This document shows positions 22,536 to 35,156 of a stretch of DNA of 64,000 bases, piece by piece. The position numbers and the translations under genes are program-made. This DNA comes from Cephalopachus bancanus (lineage: Eukaryota > Chordata > Mammalia > Primates > Tarsiidae), in assembly GCA_027257055.1 (NCBI GenBank), contig JAPVLO010000275.1:2108001-2172000 (forward strand), in the 5' to 3' direction. Positions within the stretch are counted from its first letter, which is position 1. Every line of letters starts with the position of its first letter. The notes under the pieces are model-generated. The model had not been told where the DNA came from and did not search any database. It saw only the letters and a program-made list of their open reading frames with translations.

Positions 22536-23405
22536 GTATTAGTCAGAGTTCCCCAGAGAAACAGAGCCAAGAGGAGATATAAGAACCCCTCCTTATCTGC
22601 AGGGGACATGTTCCAAGACTCCCAGGGGCTGCCTGAAACTGTGGAGGGTACCAAACCCTATGTATATATAAAACTAGTTTTTTATATATAAAAAACTATA
22701 GTTTTATATATATATATTGTTTTTTTAATCTGATAACTAAGATAGCTACTAAGTAACAAATGGGCGGGTAGCATGATTCATGAATAAAGGGATGATTCAT
22801 GTCCGAGGAAGGATGGAGTGGGACAGTGTGAGATTTCATCATGTTACTCAGAGTGGTGTACAATTTAAAACTTCTGAATGGTTTATTTCTGAGGTTTTTT
22901 CATTTAATATTTTTGAACAGCGATTGATCACAGGTAACAAACAGCAAAAAGCAAAACTGGGAATAAGTGGGACTGCTGTATATATACATTTATTATAAGG
23001 TATTCACTTATGCAATTACAGATCCTGAGAAGTTAGAGACCAGGAAAGCCAGTTGTGTATGTAGTTCAGACACCAGAGAGCTGGAAAACCAAGGGTATAG
23101 ATTTTAGTCAGGTTTGAAGGCCTGAGAACCAGGAGGGCTGAGGACAGATGATCTACATTCCAGCTCAAGCAGGCAAGTAGTTAATTCAAGCTTCCTCTGC
23201 CTTTTTGTTCTAATTCAGGTCCTTGCTGAATTGGATGAGGCCCACTCACACTGGGAGGGCCACTCACCATCTGCTTTGCTCAGACCACCAATTACAATGC
23301 TAATGAATTCCAAAAGCAACCTCACAGACACACCCAGAATAATGGTTAACCAGCTCACTGGGCATCCCCTAGCTCAATTAAGTTGACACAAAATTAACCA
23401 TCATA
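22536..23405 (-). mobile_element. Solo ERV-L LTR (MLT2/MER21-like), split by a DNA transposon
   Basis: On plus it starts 'gtattagtcagagttcccca' and ends 'gacacaaaattaaccatcat'. In between it has 'gcttcctctgcctttttgtt' and 'ggatgaggcccactcacact', the same landmarks as the other LTR copies here. 22586-22975 is a foreign insert. It lies inside the antisense L1, which resumes at 23406. Confidence 0.75.
22586..22975. mobile_element. Tigger-like non-autonomous DNA transposon (about 390 bp)
   Basis: The left end 'acccctccttatctgcaggg' and the right end 'gggaataagtgggact' are roughly complementary, as terminal inverted repeats would be. 'cccaggggctgcctgaaact' and 'ggagggtaccaaaccctat' fit the Tigger/pogo MITE pattern. 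A TA-rich (TA)n tract (22664-22720) lies inside. A TA target is consistent with the flanks. Confidence 0.6.
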
Positions 23406-23610
23406 ATTTTCATTCAGTTCCATGTTTTAAAATTTTTTCATTGAGATTTCCTTTTTGATCCATGGATTAGACATGTATTGTTTAACTTCAGATCTTCCTG
23501 TTGTGTCTTTGGTATTGACTTCCATTTCAATTCTATTATGATCAGAGAGCATACTCTATATGACTGTATTCAATAATCTAAAAGAGCAGATAGTTTATCT
23601 CAACAATTCC
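23406..23610 (-). mobile_element. Old L1 fragment, antisense
   Basis: 'ggtattgacttccatttcaattc' region followed by 'tatgatcagagagcatactc' is typical antisense L1M ORF2 text. It continues the L1 interrupted by the LTR. Confidence 0.65.
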
Positions 23611-24690
23611 CTCTCTGTTGTTCAAATGTACCACAGAGACACATGCTCTGCAGGAGGCAAGTCCAGGGGGTGGAAGCAAGAACTGCCATTGCGTCCCTTC
23701 TTGGTAGCTTCAGACAACCCCGGAGGAAGAGAGACTCCTGGGTGACAGAGCACAGACCATGTATCTAGTTATCCATGTGGGCCTCTCTGCTGGCACAGCA
23801 TGCCAGAGTTCATTTTGCTCAGATTTAGTCTATGCTAGTGGACATACCTCGAGCAGTGTATCTGGAAGTGGAGAAGCCTCATAGTAGTCCTGAGTCTTGG
23901 GGAGGGGTCTACCCACAGGTCCCTGTGGCAGAGATACCTCTGGTCCTGGCCAGAGGTCGCAGCTACCCTGTAGGTCTGCAGGTCTCAGACCCTCTGGGAA
24001 TCCCGCCCACAGCACCACCCTGTGCTAGGGTAGACATGAGACACAGAAGACAGTCTCGGTTACTGAGGCCGACTTTGGGAGAGACGATCCTGAGCTTGAG
24101 GAGAAGGAGGCTGTGGTTGAAAAGTCACATTTACGATAAGGCATTACCACTTTTGCAATTGCAGAGCCTGAGACGTTAAAGACCAGGAAAGCCAGTGGTA
24201 TATGTAGTTGGGCTGCACATGTGTTCCGCTTTTCTTCTAGGTGCAGGGAAATGCAGCTTCTTTCCACTCTTAATCCTGGAACAGCTCGTCCTCACCTCTG
24301 CACCTGCTCTTTGGGCTGTAGGGTCAATAGGAAGCCCAGACTCAGCACCCGCTCTGGTCCTCTCAGCATGGTCCAGGATGGACGAAGTCTTGTGGGAATC
24401 TGTCTCATCTGAGTGTCTTCCCTGTTCTCCTCTTCTCTTCCACCCTAAAGAGGTACTGGGCCCGGGGGAACACTTGTCACTTCCTCAGGGCATGCCAGCT
24501 CTGCTCCTCTGGTCCTCCAGTGGGATGCATAGCCAAGGCCAGTGGCCTTGTGGCTGGTGTTTGGCCACTCTTGGCATGCACCCCTCGGTGGGCTCTGCCC
24601 ACCTCCATTCTCCATAACACTAGCAACATCACTCAACCTGTGTTTGCACACAGTGACTCAGCGATTTCTCCTATATTTTAGCTTACAGGT
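23611..24690. other. Unique DNA with a small ERV-L LTR fragment
   Basis: No gene. 24117-24213 ('aggcattaccacttttgcaa', then 'gaccaggaaagccagtggta') is a second copy of the LTR segment at 22985-23070 and is therefore an LTR fragment. The rest shows only short unassignable frames. Confidence 0.55.
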
Positions 24691-24950
24691 GTATTCACAA
24701 TTGAGTCAAGACAATGACAAAGGTGCTCACTGCAGCAGTGCTTATAGCAAAAGTTGGGAAATAACCTTATGCCACCAAACAGAGGAGGATTTAAGTCTTG
24801 TCCATTCACACAATGGCATGAGCAAGTTCCAGAAAGCAGGACTTCTTAGATCAGGATATTTGGATAGAAGGGAAATGCCCCTCAGGGCCAGCATGCCCTA
24901 AGGAAGTGACTAGTGTCCACCTGCTCTCACATGTATGAAATTCCACAAAC
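24691..24950 (+). mobile_element. Probable L1 3'-end fragment, plus strand
   Basis: 'gcagcagtgcttatagcaaa' then 'attcacacaatggcatgagc' resembles the stretch near the 3' end of old L1s (compare the same order at 31380-31480 in this window). The frame is broken. Confidence 0.5.
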
Positions 24951-25253
24951 AGCCAGGCAAGGTGGCTCAGCCTGTAATCCCAGCACTTTGGGAGACTGAA
25001 GCCAGAGAATTGCCTGAGTCCAAGGGTTCGAGACTAGCCTAGGCAACTTGGTGAGACCTCATCTCTACAATAAATCACAAACAAACTAGCCGGGTATAGT
25101 GGCGTGTGTCTGTAGTTCTGGCTACTTGGAAGGCTGAAGCAGAAAGATCGCCTGAGCCCAGCAGGTCAAGGCTGTGGTGGTCATGAGTGTGCCACTGCAC
25201 TCCAGCCTGGGTGACAAGAGTGAGACTCCAACTCAAAAAAAAAAAAGAAAGAA
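24951..25253 (+). mobile_element. Alu SINE, lineage-type, plus strand
   Basis: Starts 'agccaggcaaggtggctcag', has linker 'ctacaataaatcacaaacaa', right arm 'gtagttctggctacttggaa' and tail 'gagactccaactcaaaaaa'. Flanking gaaattccacaaac (24937) and gaaatattcacaaac (25250) are the target-site duplication with one change plus an indel. Confidence 0.95.
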
Positions 25254-27639
25254 ATATTCACAAACACACTCATACATCCCCGGGCATCTGGAAAGACACA
25301 ACACACCACAGGCTGTGGCTGCCTTGGGAGTGGCGTCCAGACCCTGGTTCTCTGCATTGCTGTTTTCTTGACCTAAATCAGGATTCCATCCCTTTAAAGC
25401 CTGCCTTCCCGATCTTTCTATTACATGTGTTTAAAACCCATTCACACATTTGCAGAAACATCTCTTTAGGAAAAAGTCAGCCTGGGAAGAAAGTGTTAGT
25501 TTTGAGTTTTGCTTTGCGATGATCTATTTTCTCCCTACTATTTGCAAGTCATTTTCATGAGCCACTTGGGAATTTCTTATTTATTTACCATGAGACTCCC
25601 GCACTGCACAGCCAGACTGGCAGCAATTTTGGCCTAGGAGCTGTCTGGGCTGACTGAGAGTGTGACTCCCCCAGAACCTTCTCTGCCCCACCTGCCCAGC
25701 TCACTGCAGGGGCACAGGCAGCTGCACGTGGAGGTGCCCCAAGACTGAAGGGAACCCCCACAAGGCTCTCTGCCTGCAAGTGTAAGACACACAGAAACGG
25801 CCTTCCCCCCACCCCCCTTGAGCTTCATGGGCAGAGATTTCAGGGGCCACTAGAGGAAGAAAACCAATGACCACTTCATGCAGACTGCTGCCCCACCAGG
25901 TGATCCATGCAACGCAAGCCTAACTGGCTATAGGACCCTGCAGGCTGGGACTGGGGCATTTGCTACATGAGGGGGCCTCAGGGCAGCTCTGGTCCCATCT
26001 TGTCCAAGTCCCTATGATGCCAGCACAGGTGGGTGGTGTCACTTGCTTTCAAGGGATGGAGCAGAGTTGAAACATGCCAAGCCCAGGGCGACCTCAGGGA
26101 TCCCCTGACTCAGGCTGGAAGGAAGCAGAGAGATGTGTTAAAGCTTTTGTCTCTCCTCCTGGAACCAGAGAGGCCAAACCTGGCCAGCTGCTTCTCCAGC
26201 TGCTATGCTCGAAAACCAGCCATTTCTGCAAGGAGTCTGCTCCCTTTTATAATAAAATGGTGTGAGAAACCAAGACCTGGGTGCTGGCTGTGCTCCCCGC
26301 CACTGGGATGTCACTGTCCTGTCCCATCAGTGGGCAGAGCTAGGACCGCAAGTGAGTATACTCGCCTGTTGATATATCCTAGGCCTCTAGTGGTTTCTCT
26401 CTGTCCCTCTGTGTGTCCAGGAGTTAAGCTTGGATTCCCACTGATGTCTCAGACTTGGGGTGGCCCCGAAGGACTCATTCTCGCTCCCCTGCTGATCTGG
26501 ACTCCCTAACCCCAGTGAGACACCGGCTCTCACACCCAGCGTGCCTTTACCTGCTTGTTCCACCCCAGCGGCTGCCACATGTACCTGCAAGGCAGTTTCG
26601 GAACTGTTCGCCTGCTTGCACCTGAAATGAATGTGCTGATTATAGTACTGTCCTTCTGTCTGCAGGCTTATGGTGTCCAGCCGAAACACTGTTTTCCCAA
26701 GTGGCTTAGGTCTGCTCCTCTCACTCCCCCAGAGGCCAGGTCACATGTGTGTAATTCAGGGAGAGTCTTTTGTCACAGTCTGTGTTCCACCCTGGGATCC
26801 TCCAGCCTCCTGGGTGATTCTTTGTAATTTGCATCCATTAAAGCGTACCCTTTGTGATGTGTATAGTTCTGTGGGTTCTGACAAGTACACAGTCTTGTGT
26901 CCATTACTCAGTACCAGACAGCAGTTTCATCCTTTAAATGCTGCCCTGGGCATCCTCTTCTAATGGCCAGCCACTCCTGATTCCCCAAACCTTACAACCC
27001 CTGATGTGTTTTCTTTCCTCATAGCGTTGCCTTTTACAGAATGTCATACGAATGGAATTGTAGGATGAATAGCTTTTCAGGTGTGGCTTCTTTCATTTTT
27101 GTTATGTCATTAAAAAAAGTTTTAAGTTCATCAAAATTCTTAATCATGTGTTTTACCTCCTCGAAAGTATTAAATATAGTTAAAAATCTGTGTATGGCAT
27201 GTTTGTTCCTGGGGCTTGTGCTGGTCGATTTCTAATGCCTGTTGCTTCTGCTAGTTTTATTCTGTGTTGATTTCTCTTCTTGGATGCCTGGTTATGTTTT
27301 ATTTTGACTTGGATACTGCATATGCAAAATGTTTGTTGAAATACTTTGAAGCATAGGAAAATGTTACTATTATCATTATTCTTCAGAGAATTCTCAACTG
27401 CTTTTGGCAGGTTCATGTCATACAAATTCTCTTCAATCCAGTTCAAGAAGTGAGGTCTCTGGGCCCTGATGACAAGCAAGGCTGTAGACCCCATACGCAT
27501 TAATTTTTTGTTTCCACCAGTGCTGCTGGTGTTTGTAGGGTGCACCCCAAGGGTGCTCTGAGGTGGGTTATGGCGTCTCCGCCAACACGCCTTCCTCTGA
27601 CCTCCATGGTGACCCCTCTCAGGGCTTGTTTCTTTTTTC

Positions 27640-28200
27640 CCAGAAAATTTATTGAAAATATTTGAATGTCCAAATGGAAAAGAAGAAACACTTCCACTGT
27701 TTTACTATGCATAACTTTGAATGATGCTCTAGAATGAAGCTCACGAGTTCAAAGTCAGAGTGACAATGACAAAGTTATTTCTTAAAGGTTTGGGACGGAG
27801 CACAGGAGAGCTCCTAAAGCCTTTGGACAGGGACACAAACCCAGTGTTCCAGATCACAAGCAAGGTCTGTCCAGGGCCTCTGTACTGCCTGGCCTCCTGT
27901 GCCATCCTCTCCTCAGCCTGATGGGCCTTAGCACTCCTACGGCAGTGGGGGCCTTCACGGCACCTAAGACCTCGGACTCCATGATGTGGCCCTGGCCTTG
28001 GGCCAGTGGTGCGGCAGTGCCTGACCAGGGCTCCCACACACCTCATCTGCCTGGGGACACAGGGCTGTTTTAGCTTCCTTCTACCCAAGGGCAATACAAA
28101 GTGTGAAGGGCAGACAATACATTCATCACTGAAGAAACAGGAAATTATCAATCAGCAGACTTACGATCAGGACCAAATCCAAAGGAAAAGTTAGCACGCC
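27640..28200 (-). other. Possible transcript 3' end or processed-pseudogene-like segment
   Basis: Read on minus, a GC-moderate block (about 28150 to 27740) passes into an AT-rich tail ending in an AATAAA (plus TTTATT near 27650), like a 3'UTR with its poly(A) signal. One minus frame of 136 codons spans it but matches no family I recognise. No A-tail or target-site duplication is visible, so a retrocopy is not shown. Confidence 0.25.
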
Positions 28201-29440
28201 ATAAGTTACCCTGAGACAGGTGTAATTCACACCTCACCTGACTCTTAACATCCTTCCTTTACTGCTTTAAACATGTAGAAAATAAAAAGCAGTTAAAAGT
28301 CCTCTAAGACTCAATCTAAGAAAAAAAACCCTCTATTTTTTTTTTAATCATTCTATAGGGCTTCCCCCCCACAACCCCTATAACTTCATGGACCCTAGCT
28401 AGGAACAAAGCCAAAGTCAACTATAAGCCTTTTAAGAAATAAGCAGATGAGCACCCATCTCACATCCAGACCATCCAAGAATGCGAGCCGTCCCAGACAC
28501 AGTTTAAATCAGTGTTGGCTGCATCCAGAAGGCCTGGACTCCTCTAGGTCTCGCATCCAGGTAGTGACAGCTCTGTTGGCTCCAGTTCCCTGGTGTCACG
28601 GGGCAGAGGCAGGGCCTGGACGGGTGTCCAGTCAGCACTGTAGACAGCAGGGCCCACGTGGAGCTGGAGAGACAGTGGGGTCACATGCTCCCAGCAACAG
28701 CCCACAGCCCCGGGCAGCTTCCTCAGCCACTGTGCCTTAGTCTCCGCCACATCGGCTGTATGTCACCTTGGGCCCAGCCCCAAGATGTCCCCGTCTGCAA
28801 GAATCCAATGCTCTGTGTGCCTGCAGTGCTGCTGAGCTGTGCTGGCCAGTCCTTCTCGGCCTCCAGCCCTGGAGCCCATGTAGCGGCAGCACTTCCTTCT
28901 TCTCTGGGAGTCCTTCACAGCTGTCCCGTGCTCTTCCAAGGGCTTCAGGGGGCTGAGTTAGTGGGATTCAGCTATGGCTGCTGAAATCATCTCCCCCACG
29001 TGTGTGGCAGAGCCTCAGCCCTGGGACCTTGTCTTCCACGGTGTTCACCAAGCAGGTTCCAGCTCTCACCTCACTGTTCAGGGTAAAGAGTTTTTTGCAA
29101 ACACCAGAGCTCTGATCGTAGCTGTTCCTCAGACAGGATGGAAATGTTCAGACTCCTCAATGGTTCCTACCCCTGGACCATCCTGGGAGGTACCTCAGAG
29201 GTGCTCCTGCTGGTCTTAGGAGGCCAGTGGCAGACAGGCCTGGCTCTCACCTCCTCCTGTCCTGCCACAGCAGTGCTCAACCCAGGGCTGCTGAACTCAT
29301 CAGAGGACACGTGGTTCAACCCTCCAATCCAGCCCTCCAGGAAGCTCTAATTCCAGTGGCTGGGATGAGTTATTGGCCTGGAAAGTAAAAAATACAGACC
29401 ACGAATCTGGTCCTGAAGAGTCCTGGAACACTTTGGGGAC

Positions 29441-29517
29441 TGAGGGACCCAGGAGGCAGGACTGTCCCCACAGCTCTGTCAGGACAGAGGGACCTAGGAG
29501 GGAGGACAGTCCCCACA
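29441..29517. repeat. Two-copy tandem repeat, period about 45 bp
   Basis: 'gagggacccaggaggcagga' with 'ctgtccccaca' is followed about 45 bp later by 'gagggacctaggagggagga' with 'cagtccccaca'. Confidence 0.8.
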
Positions 29518-31230
29518 CCTCACACTGGAAATCTCCAGCAGAGAGGCAGCACTAGCCAGAGAGGAAAACCTTCATGTGGTGGCCTCACAAAAGCCTGTGG
29601 CCTGCAAGAAGCTGACCCGGCTCTCGGTGGTCACCTCCCGACTGTCTGGCAAGGCTGAATCCCCGCAACAGGTATGGTGAATGGCCAGTGTGTTTCCAAG
29701 CAGCACCTGATGATGCCGCCGCAGCCGCCGTACTGGGGCTGCCACCTCAGGCGGGGCCCATGGCTCCTGCGTGCTGCCACATGGTTCCCGGTGTGGCCCG
29801 TGGAGGAAAGCGGGAGAGTGGGAGCCACCGGGGTCCTTATGCTGTCTAGCTCTGTCAAGCAGTAAGGCAGAGACAGACCTGAGTGCAGGGAGGGCCACAC
29901 TGTCTCCTGCAGGGGTGGCTGGTAGGGGGTGGGGACTGCAAGGGTCACATGCCACTTCTCTTCATGGCCCCCACATTGAGTTTGTGACCGACAGGGTAGA
30001 GGTGAGGTGAGGGAGCCAGAGAGGACAGTCTTCTCTCTCCTCGTAGCTCTGATGATCTCCAGGGCTGGCCAGCACCACCAGCTGCTGGATGCATGGCCTC
30101 TTCTGAGTCCTGGCTTCCTGTCCTTCCATGGGCATGTCCAGGACAAGTGGTCCCTTAGGGGCCAGGCCAAGGTGCCCTGCAGCCTCCTTCCTCACTGTGT
30201 GAGCTGGGCAGGCGATCTTATCCTCCTGAGCCTCCATTTCTTTGTCCATAAAACCGCGGTGGTGATCCTCCCTGTCAGGGCTGTGAAAGTGACCGGGCTG
30301 TGTCAGAACAGCCTAGGCGCACTGTGGGTGCCCCCATCCCCGGGGGACGTGGCCATTGCCCTGGCTCCCACTGTCCCTGTTCCTCCTCAGCACTGTAGCT
30401 CCTATGCGAACTTTTCTGCTTTCTGCGCCACTAGGGGAGGAAGCTGGTCTCTGTTATTCCCAGGCAAATCCCCAGCATTTAGTGAGCCCAGCGCAAGCAA
30501 GCCATAGTCAGTATTTGGAAGGAGTGAGTGTCACCTCTGCTAGGATGCCACTTTGCCCTCTTCTCTGTCTGCGACTCTCACCGCCAATGGGAAGTCTTCC
30601 TTCCAAGCTGTCTTGCTTCAGAGGCAGCTGAGCCCAGAGCAGTGTGGGGCTTCTCCCAGGGTGCTTCCAGCCACTCCTTGTGAATTGATGGCAGGTAGTT
30701 ACCTCCATGCCCAGGCGAGGGGATGTCCAGGCTGAGGCTGCTGCCCAGCTCATCTGAACACACAGGGAAGAGAAAAGGTGCTGATCACACCATCCCCTGG
30801 GCCTGTGTGGGCACCACAGCAGATCAGACGAAGATCCTTACATCCGGGAACCAGCCACCTAAGTGAGGACACGGGCACACAGGAGGTCGGCCAGGACAGA
30901 GGGCAGACGGGGAGCTCAGCCTCCAAGAGGAAGGGGGCGTGAGGGAGTATGAGACAGGGCAGAGTCCCAGGAGGATGCATACGTGGCACAGGCCTGTGCC
31001 AACACACCACAGGGCTCGGCGGGTTCTGTGCTCCATGCCCGTGTCTAGCTCCGGGGTGTGAAACCGCATGCACAAGGAACAGACGTCGGCTTGGGCTGTT
31101 CCAAGTGAGGCTGGGGGGCTACTGCGAGGGCACCAGGAAGCAGATGCAGTGTGTTCCGGTCTCAGGTGAGGCCCACGGAGGAAAGTGGGCTAGCTCACTG
31201 GATGTCAGAGTGTCTTTGTGCTATCCAGCT

Positions 31231-32155
31231 CTAACATGGGATATAGAACCATACAACCCGGTTGGAACAGTGTTTGGCAATTTCTGAGAGTTAAACACAC
31301 ACTCATCCTGTGGTCCAGCAATTTTGCTCTTTGAATTTATCCAGAAGAAACCAAAGACCTCTGTCCACCAAAATTTACAGAGGCTTTATTCCCAAACTGG
31401 AAACAACCTACATGTCCATTAAGAGGAAAACAAATACACAGTGATGGTGCAGTCATACGATGGAATACTATGCAACAATGAAAAATTACAAGCCGGGCTC
31501 GGTGGGATTACAAGCCTGTAATCCTGCGCCTTTGGGAGGCTGAGGTGAGTGGATTGCCTGAGCCCGCGGGTTCGAGACCCGCCTGGGCAGCGAGACCTCA
31601 TCTCTACAATAAATCCAAAAATCAGTCGGGCGTGGTAGCGCGCGCCTGTAGTTCCGGCGACTTGGAAGGCTGAGGCGGAAGGATCGCCGGAGCCCAGCAG
31701 GTCGAGGCTGCGGTGGCTGGGAGCGGCCACTGCACTCCGGTCTGGGCGACCGAGTGCGACCGAGTGAGACTCCAACTCAAAAAAAAAAAGAAAAAATTAC
31801 AGACTGCCGATGTCCCGCAACATGAATGAATCCCAAAAACATTGCACTGAGCACATGAAAACAGACACAAAACGATACATATTATGATTCCTGCAGTGTG
31901 CAGTTTAAGAGCAGACCTCCTTCCTCTACTCTTTGTTCTATTCACACTTCTACAGTGAGCAACACCTGTGCCATGGCTACTTCTGGGATGGGGGCAGTGG
32001 GGAGGGTCTCTAGGGGTGGTGGAATGTTTTGTATCTTTGCTGTAACGAGGGCTGGGGGATACTTTGCCAAAACTCATTGAACTGTACGTTTGATATTTGT
32101 GTGTTTTGCTGTATATAAAAAATACTTCAATAAAATTAATTTTATTAAAAAGCAC
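31231..32155 (+). mobile_element. L1M 3' end, plus strand, split by an Alu
   Basis: 31310-31490 has the ORF2-end/3' UTR pattern ('tttattcccaaactggaaac', 'gatggaatactatgcaacaa'). It resumes after the Alu and runs to 'gaactgtacgtttgatattt' and an A/T-rich tail with AATAAA near 32130. Frames are broken. Confidence 0.75.
31480..31801 (+). mobile_element. Young lineage-type Alu, plus strand
   Basis: Body about 31491-31791: 'agccgggctcggtgggatta', linker 'ctacaataaatccaaaaatc', 'gtagttccggcgacttggaa' and tail 'gagactccaactcaaaa'. Direct repeats aaaaattaca at 31481-31490 and 31792-31801 are the target-site duplication. An 11-bp internal duplication (cgagtgcgaccgagtg) precedes the tail. Rich in CpG, hence recent. 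Confidence 0.96.
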
Positions 32156-32779
32156 TTGTAGGCAACAGTCCTTATTCCAGTAGCCGAAATGAAAAGTCAT
32201 AGCCAATTCATCGAGTTTCCAGATCTGAGCCTCTTGGCAAGTGTGGAGCTTCTTGATTAAACACGATCCAGGCCCCCTTGAGAAAAGACTCTGCTTACTG
32301 CCTCAGTTGTCTGTCGAAAACCTCCTTGAGGGGCTCATGGTCTTTCTCCAGGGTGACCATGCCCTGGGACAAAAAGACTTGTTCTGACAAACGACTTCTC
32401 TTGAAGAAGTATCTTGGCAATTCAATGATTACTCAGTGTTTGTTCTGAGATGCTGCATGTTTTGGGGACTTAAAAACGCGGCCAGGGCCCAGACATCAAA
32501 GTGAGGGTTATGGAGGTCAGACGATAAGTGCAGATTTCTATGGGACTGGCATGTCTTTGGGCTCCCCGGAGGAATTTCCTGTTTCTGAACATACATTTGG
32601 AATAGTTACCCTCAGCAATTGGCACAGCCACATTGGCTCTCCTGCCACGGACTAAATGTTATTTTGCTAGAAAGTGGAAAGAAAGCGAAAGTCCCAGAAT
32701 TTCCCCTCCCTATCACAATGGTATGAGGGCGGCCACTCAAAAAGCCAGAATTATCTTTGGGAGGGTAGGCCCCTTGTAG
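32156..32779. other. Unique DNA, nothing recognised
   Basis: No repeat or coding signal I can name between the L1 3' end and the mariner remnant. Confidence 0.5.
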
Positions 32780-33300
32780 TAAACCCGGAATTTGTTCCTC
32801 CAGATAAAACAGTCAACCAAAGTTTTTATATCTGGAAGTTTTGAGATGGCTCTATCACGATTGGTGGAATAAATGTTCTGAGTTGTGGCAAGCAGCTGGC
32901 AGTTTCTTCCACCATAACAATGCACTTGCCCACTCTGCACTGAGTGTTCAGCAGTTCTTGACCAAAAGTGGCATAACCCCCATGCCCCGCGCTCTCTCTA
33001 CACCTGATCTTATCCAGAGTTAATTCTTTTTTTTGTTTTCCCGGACGAAAAAAGTCCTCAAAGGGAAATGTTTTGCCGACATGGAATAGGTGAAACAAAA
33101 AATGGCAGAAGCACTAAAAGGCATTCCAATTGATGAATTCAAAAACTGTTTGAGCAGCAGAAAAAGTGCCTCGATAAGTGTATTGCATTCAGCAGAGAGT
33201 ACTTTGAAGGTGACTGAAGTTTAAACATGTAAGAATGCACGATTTTTTAATAAATAAATTCCATTTTGGGGGAGTTCCCCCTTGTAAATAAAAGGTATTT
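32780..33300 (+). pseudogene. Mariner-family transposase relic
   Basis: The plus frame 32841-33023 contains HHNNALAHSALSVQQFLTKS, which matches the mariner transposase block normally written HHDNAPAHxA. The second catalytic Asp position reads Asn here. Downstream, in another frame, come segments equivalent to the transposase C-terminus, including a run ending in a Tyr-Phe-Glu-Gly-Asp-like box near 33205. Stops and frameshifts separate these parts, so no product is possible. The N-terminal DNA-binding part is missing or too diverged. Confidence 0.75.
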
Positions 33301-35156
33301 AATCCCACATCCCGGGGGAATTGCAGAGACTAGTGTCTCTATCAACAACTTTGGAGATTTAGGGTGACGTTTCTATTTAGTGCCCATATCCCTTGCCTGT
33401 GTGACCTCTACAGAAAAACAGTAGAGCACAGTAAATGCCACCAACTGGTGACTCCACCTGCTGCTACTCTTCTAGGTGAAGCTTCCTTACAGGAGCCACT
33501 GACACAGCCCGGGAGAACTGAGGGCTGGCTCTTTTCTCTACGTCAATTACAAGGATCACCATACACAGTTTGCTCATGTCTAGGAGTGCCAACAGCACAC
33601 CCTCCCACTTTATTTGCCTCAGGGTTCTGCCAGTTCTCCTGCTCTCTGCCATAATAACGTCCATAGAGATGCCACAGACTGCCACGCTGGATTATACCAT
33701 TGACGCTGTGCTGATTGGGCCCAATGGTCAGGGAGTGCAGGTACATTAGGAAGCCTGGTAAGACTCAAAAGTAGGAGATAAACCCCATAAATATTCAGGG
33801 CCCACCACATTGGTGAAACATTTCAGGACACCTCAATAAAGTGAAAGGTAAGTTATTCTACCCCAAAATGAGACGTAATGCTTGCAGAGACTTCTTGCAT
33901 TCTGAAGGCCCTTATACACTATTTGGGTGTGCTTTCCCAATTAATTGACCAGCGAGCCTTTGAGACCACCGGTTGCGAGTGGGGTCCCCTGGGCCTCATC
34001 ACCTAGCAGATCCAGCGGTGCTCAAGTGTTCATGGCCAATAATGATGCAGCAGAAAGCCCCGAAAGGCAAATCACAGTTTAGCACTCCAGATTCAGAATT
34101 ATAGCACAGAACCCATGCCTTCTTCTATGTATAACTATTCTTCTTTCTAAGAAGCAGCTCCTGGTCTGAGAGTAGGTATTCGTTGACTCACCCATCCATA
34201 AGGTTGGGCATGTGCAGCTGAAATCTGTCACCAGTGGAGATGGGGCAGGAGCAGGTGGCTCAGGCTACTGTGGTGAGTGCTCTGCCTGCATCACCTCCTC
34301 TGCCTCTATGCCTGTGACTCATGGGAAGTTCCCATGACCAGATGGCTGAGGAGATGTGACTGCAGATGATTCTTCGAGCTATGTCGGTACCAGTTCTGAA
34401 TGGGCCATGAGAAGTGCACAACTTGAGTCTGGATTGTTCTTGAAAGAAAGTCAGCAAGGGCAACTGCCCAGTGGATGGGGCTTCAGCAGAACAAATGGTT
34501 ATCACCTTTCTGGACTGAAAGATAGCCAGAGAATTAACCTACATCCGTGATTCCCGACAGAATGATTCCAGCTCCCACCCCAGGGACATTTGGCAATGTC
34601 TGGAGACATTTGTGATTGTCACAACTAGGTTGTGGCTGGGAGGGGTGCTACTGGTATCTGATGAGTAGGGGTGAGTGTATTAGGGTTATCCTGATAAACA
34701 TAACCAATGGGGTGGAGGGATGGATGAATAGAGAGAAAGAAAGAGCCTTATTATGCAGGGTTGGTTTAGTGATTAAGGAGGCTGAGAAAAGTCCCACAAT
34801 CTGCCACCTGCAAGCTGGAGGTCCCCCAAAAGCCAGTGGTTTCGTTCCTGTCCCAACCCATAGCCATGAGAACCAAGGAAACCAATGGTGTAAGTCCTGG
34901 TCCAAGTCTGAAGGCCTGAGGATCAGGAGGAGGCAGGAAAAGACAGATGGCTCAGCTCAAGCAGAGAGCGCCAATTCCCCCTTCCTCTGCCTTTTGTTCT
35001 ATTCAGATTCTTAACAATCTGGATGATGCCCACACACAAGGGTGGCTCTTTTTCTACTAAGTCTGTGGAATCAAATTTCAATCTCTTCTGGAAACACTGC
35101 CACAGACACACCCAGAAATAATGGCTTACTGGCTATCTGGGTATCCCTTAGCCCAG

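Larger units (their letters stand above)
25254..31230. other. Mostly unique intergenic DNA, no supported gene
   Basis: Contains old repeat debris. 26825-27065 resembles an antisense L1ME 3' end ('gtccattactcagtaccaga', 'acagaatgtcatacgaatgg'). 30195-30300 is a MIR piece ('gagcctccatttctttgtcc'). 29441-29517 is a two-copy tandem repeat. Frames up to about 180 codons occur on both strands but overlap each other and show no domain. I cannot exclude a non-coding RNA gene. Confidence 0.5.

Noticed and set aside
29631..30507. Frames of 166-179 codons on both strands near 30 kb
   Set aside because: Mutually antisense and overlapping, no domain, and a MIR fragment lies within.
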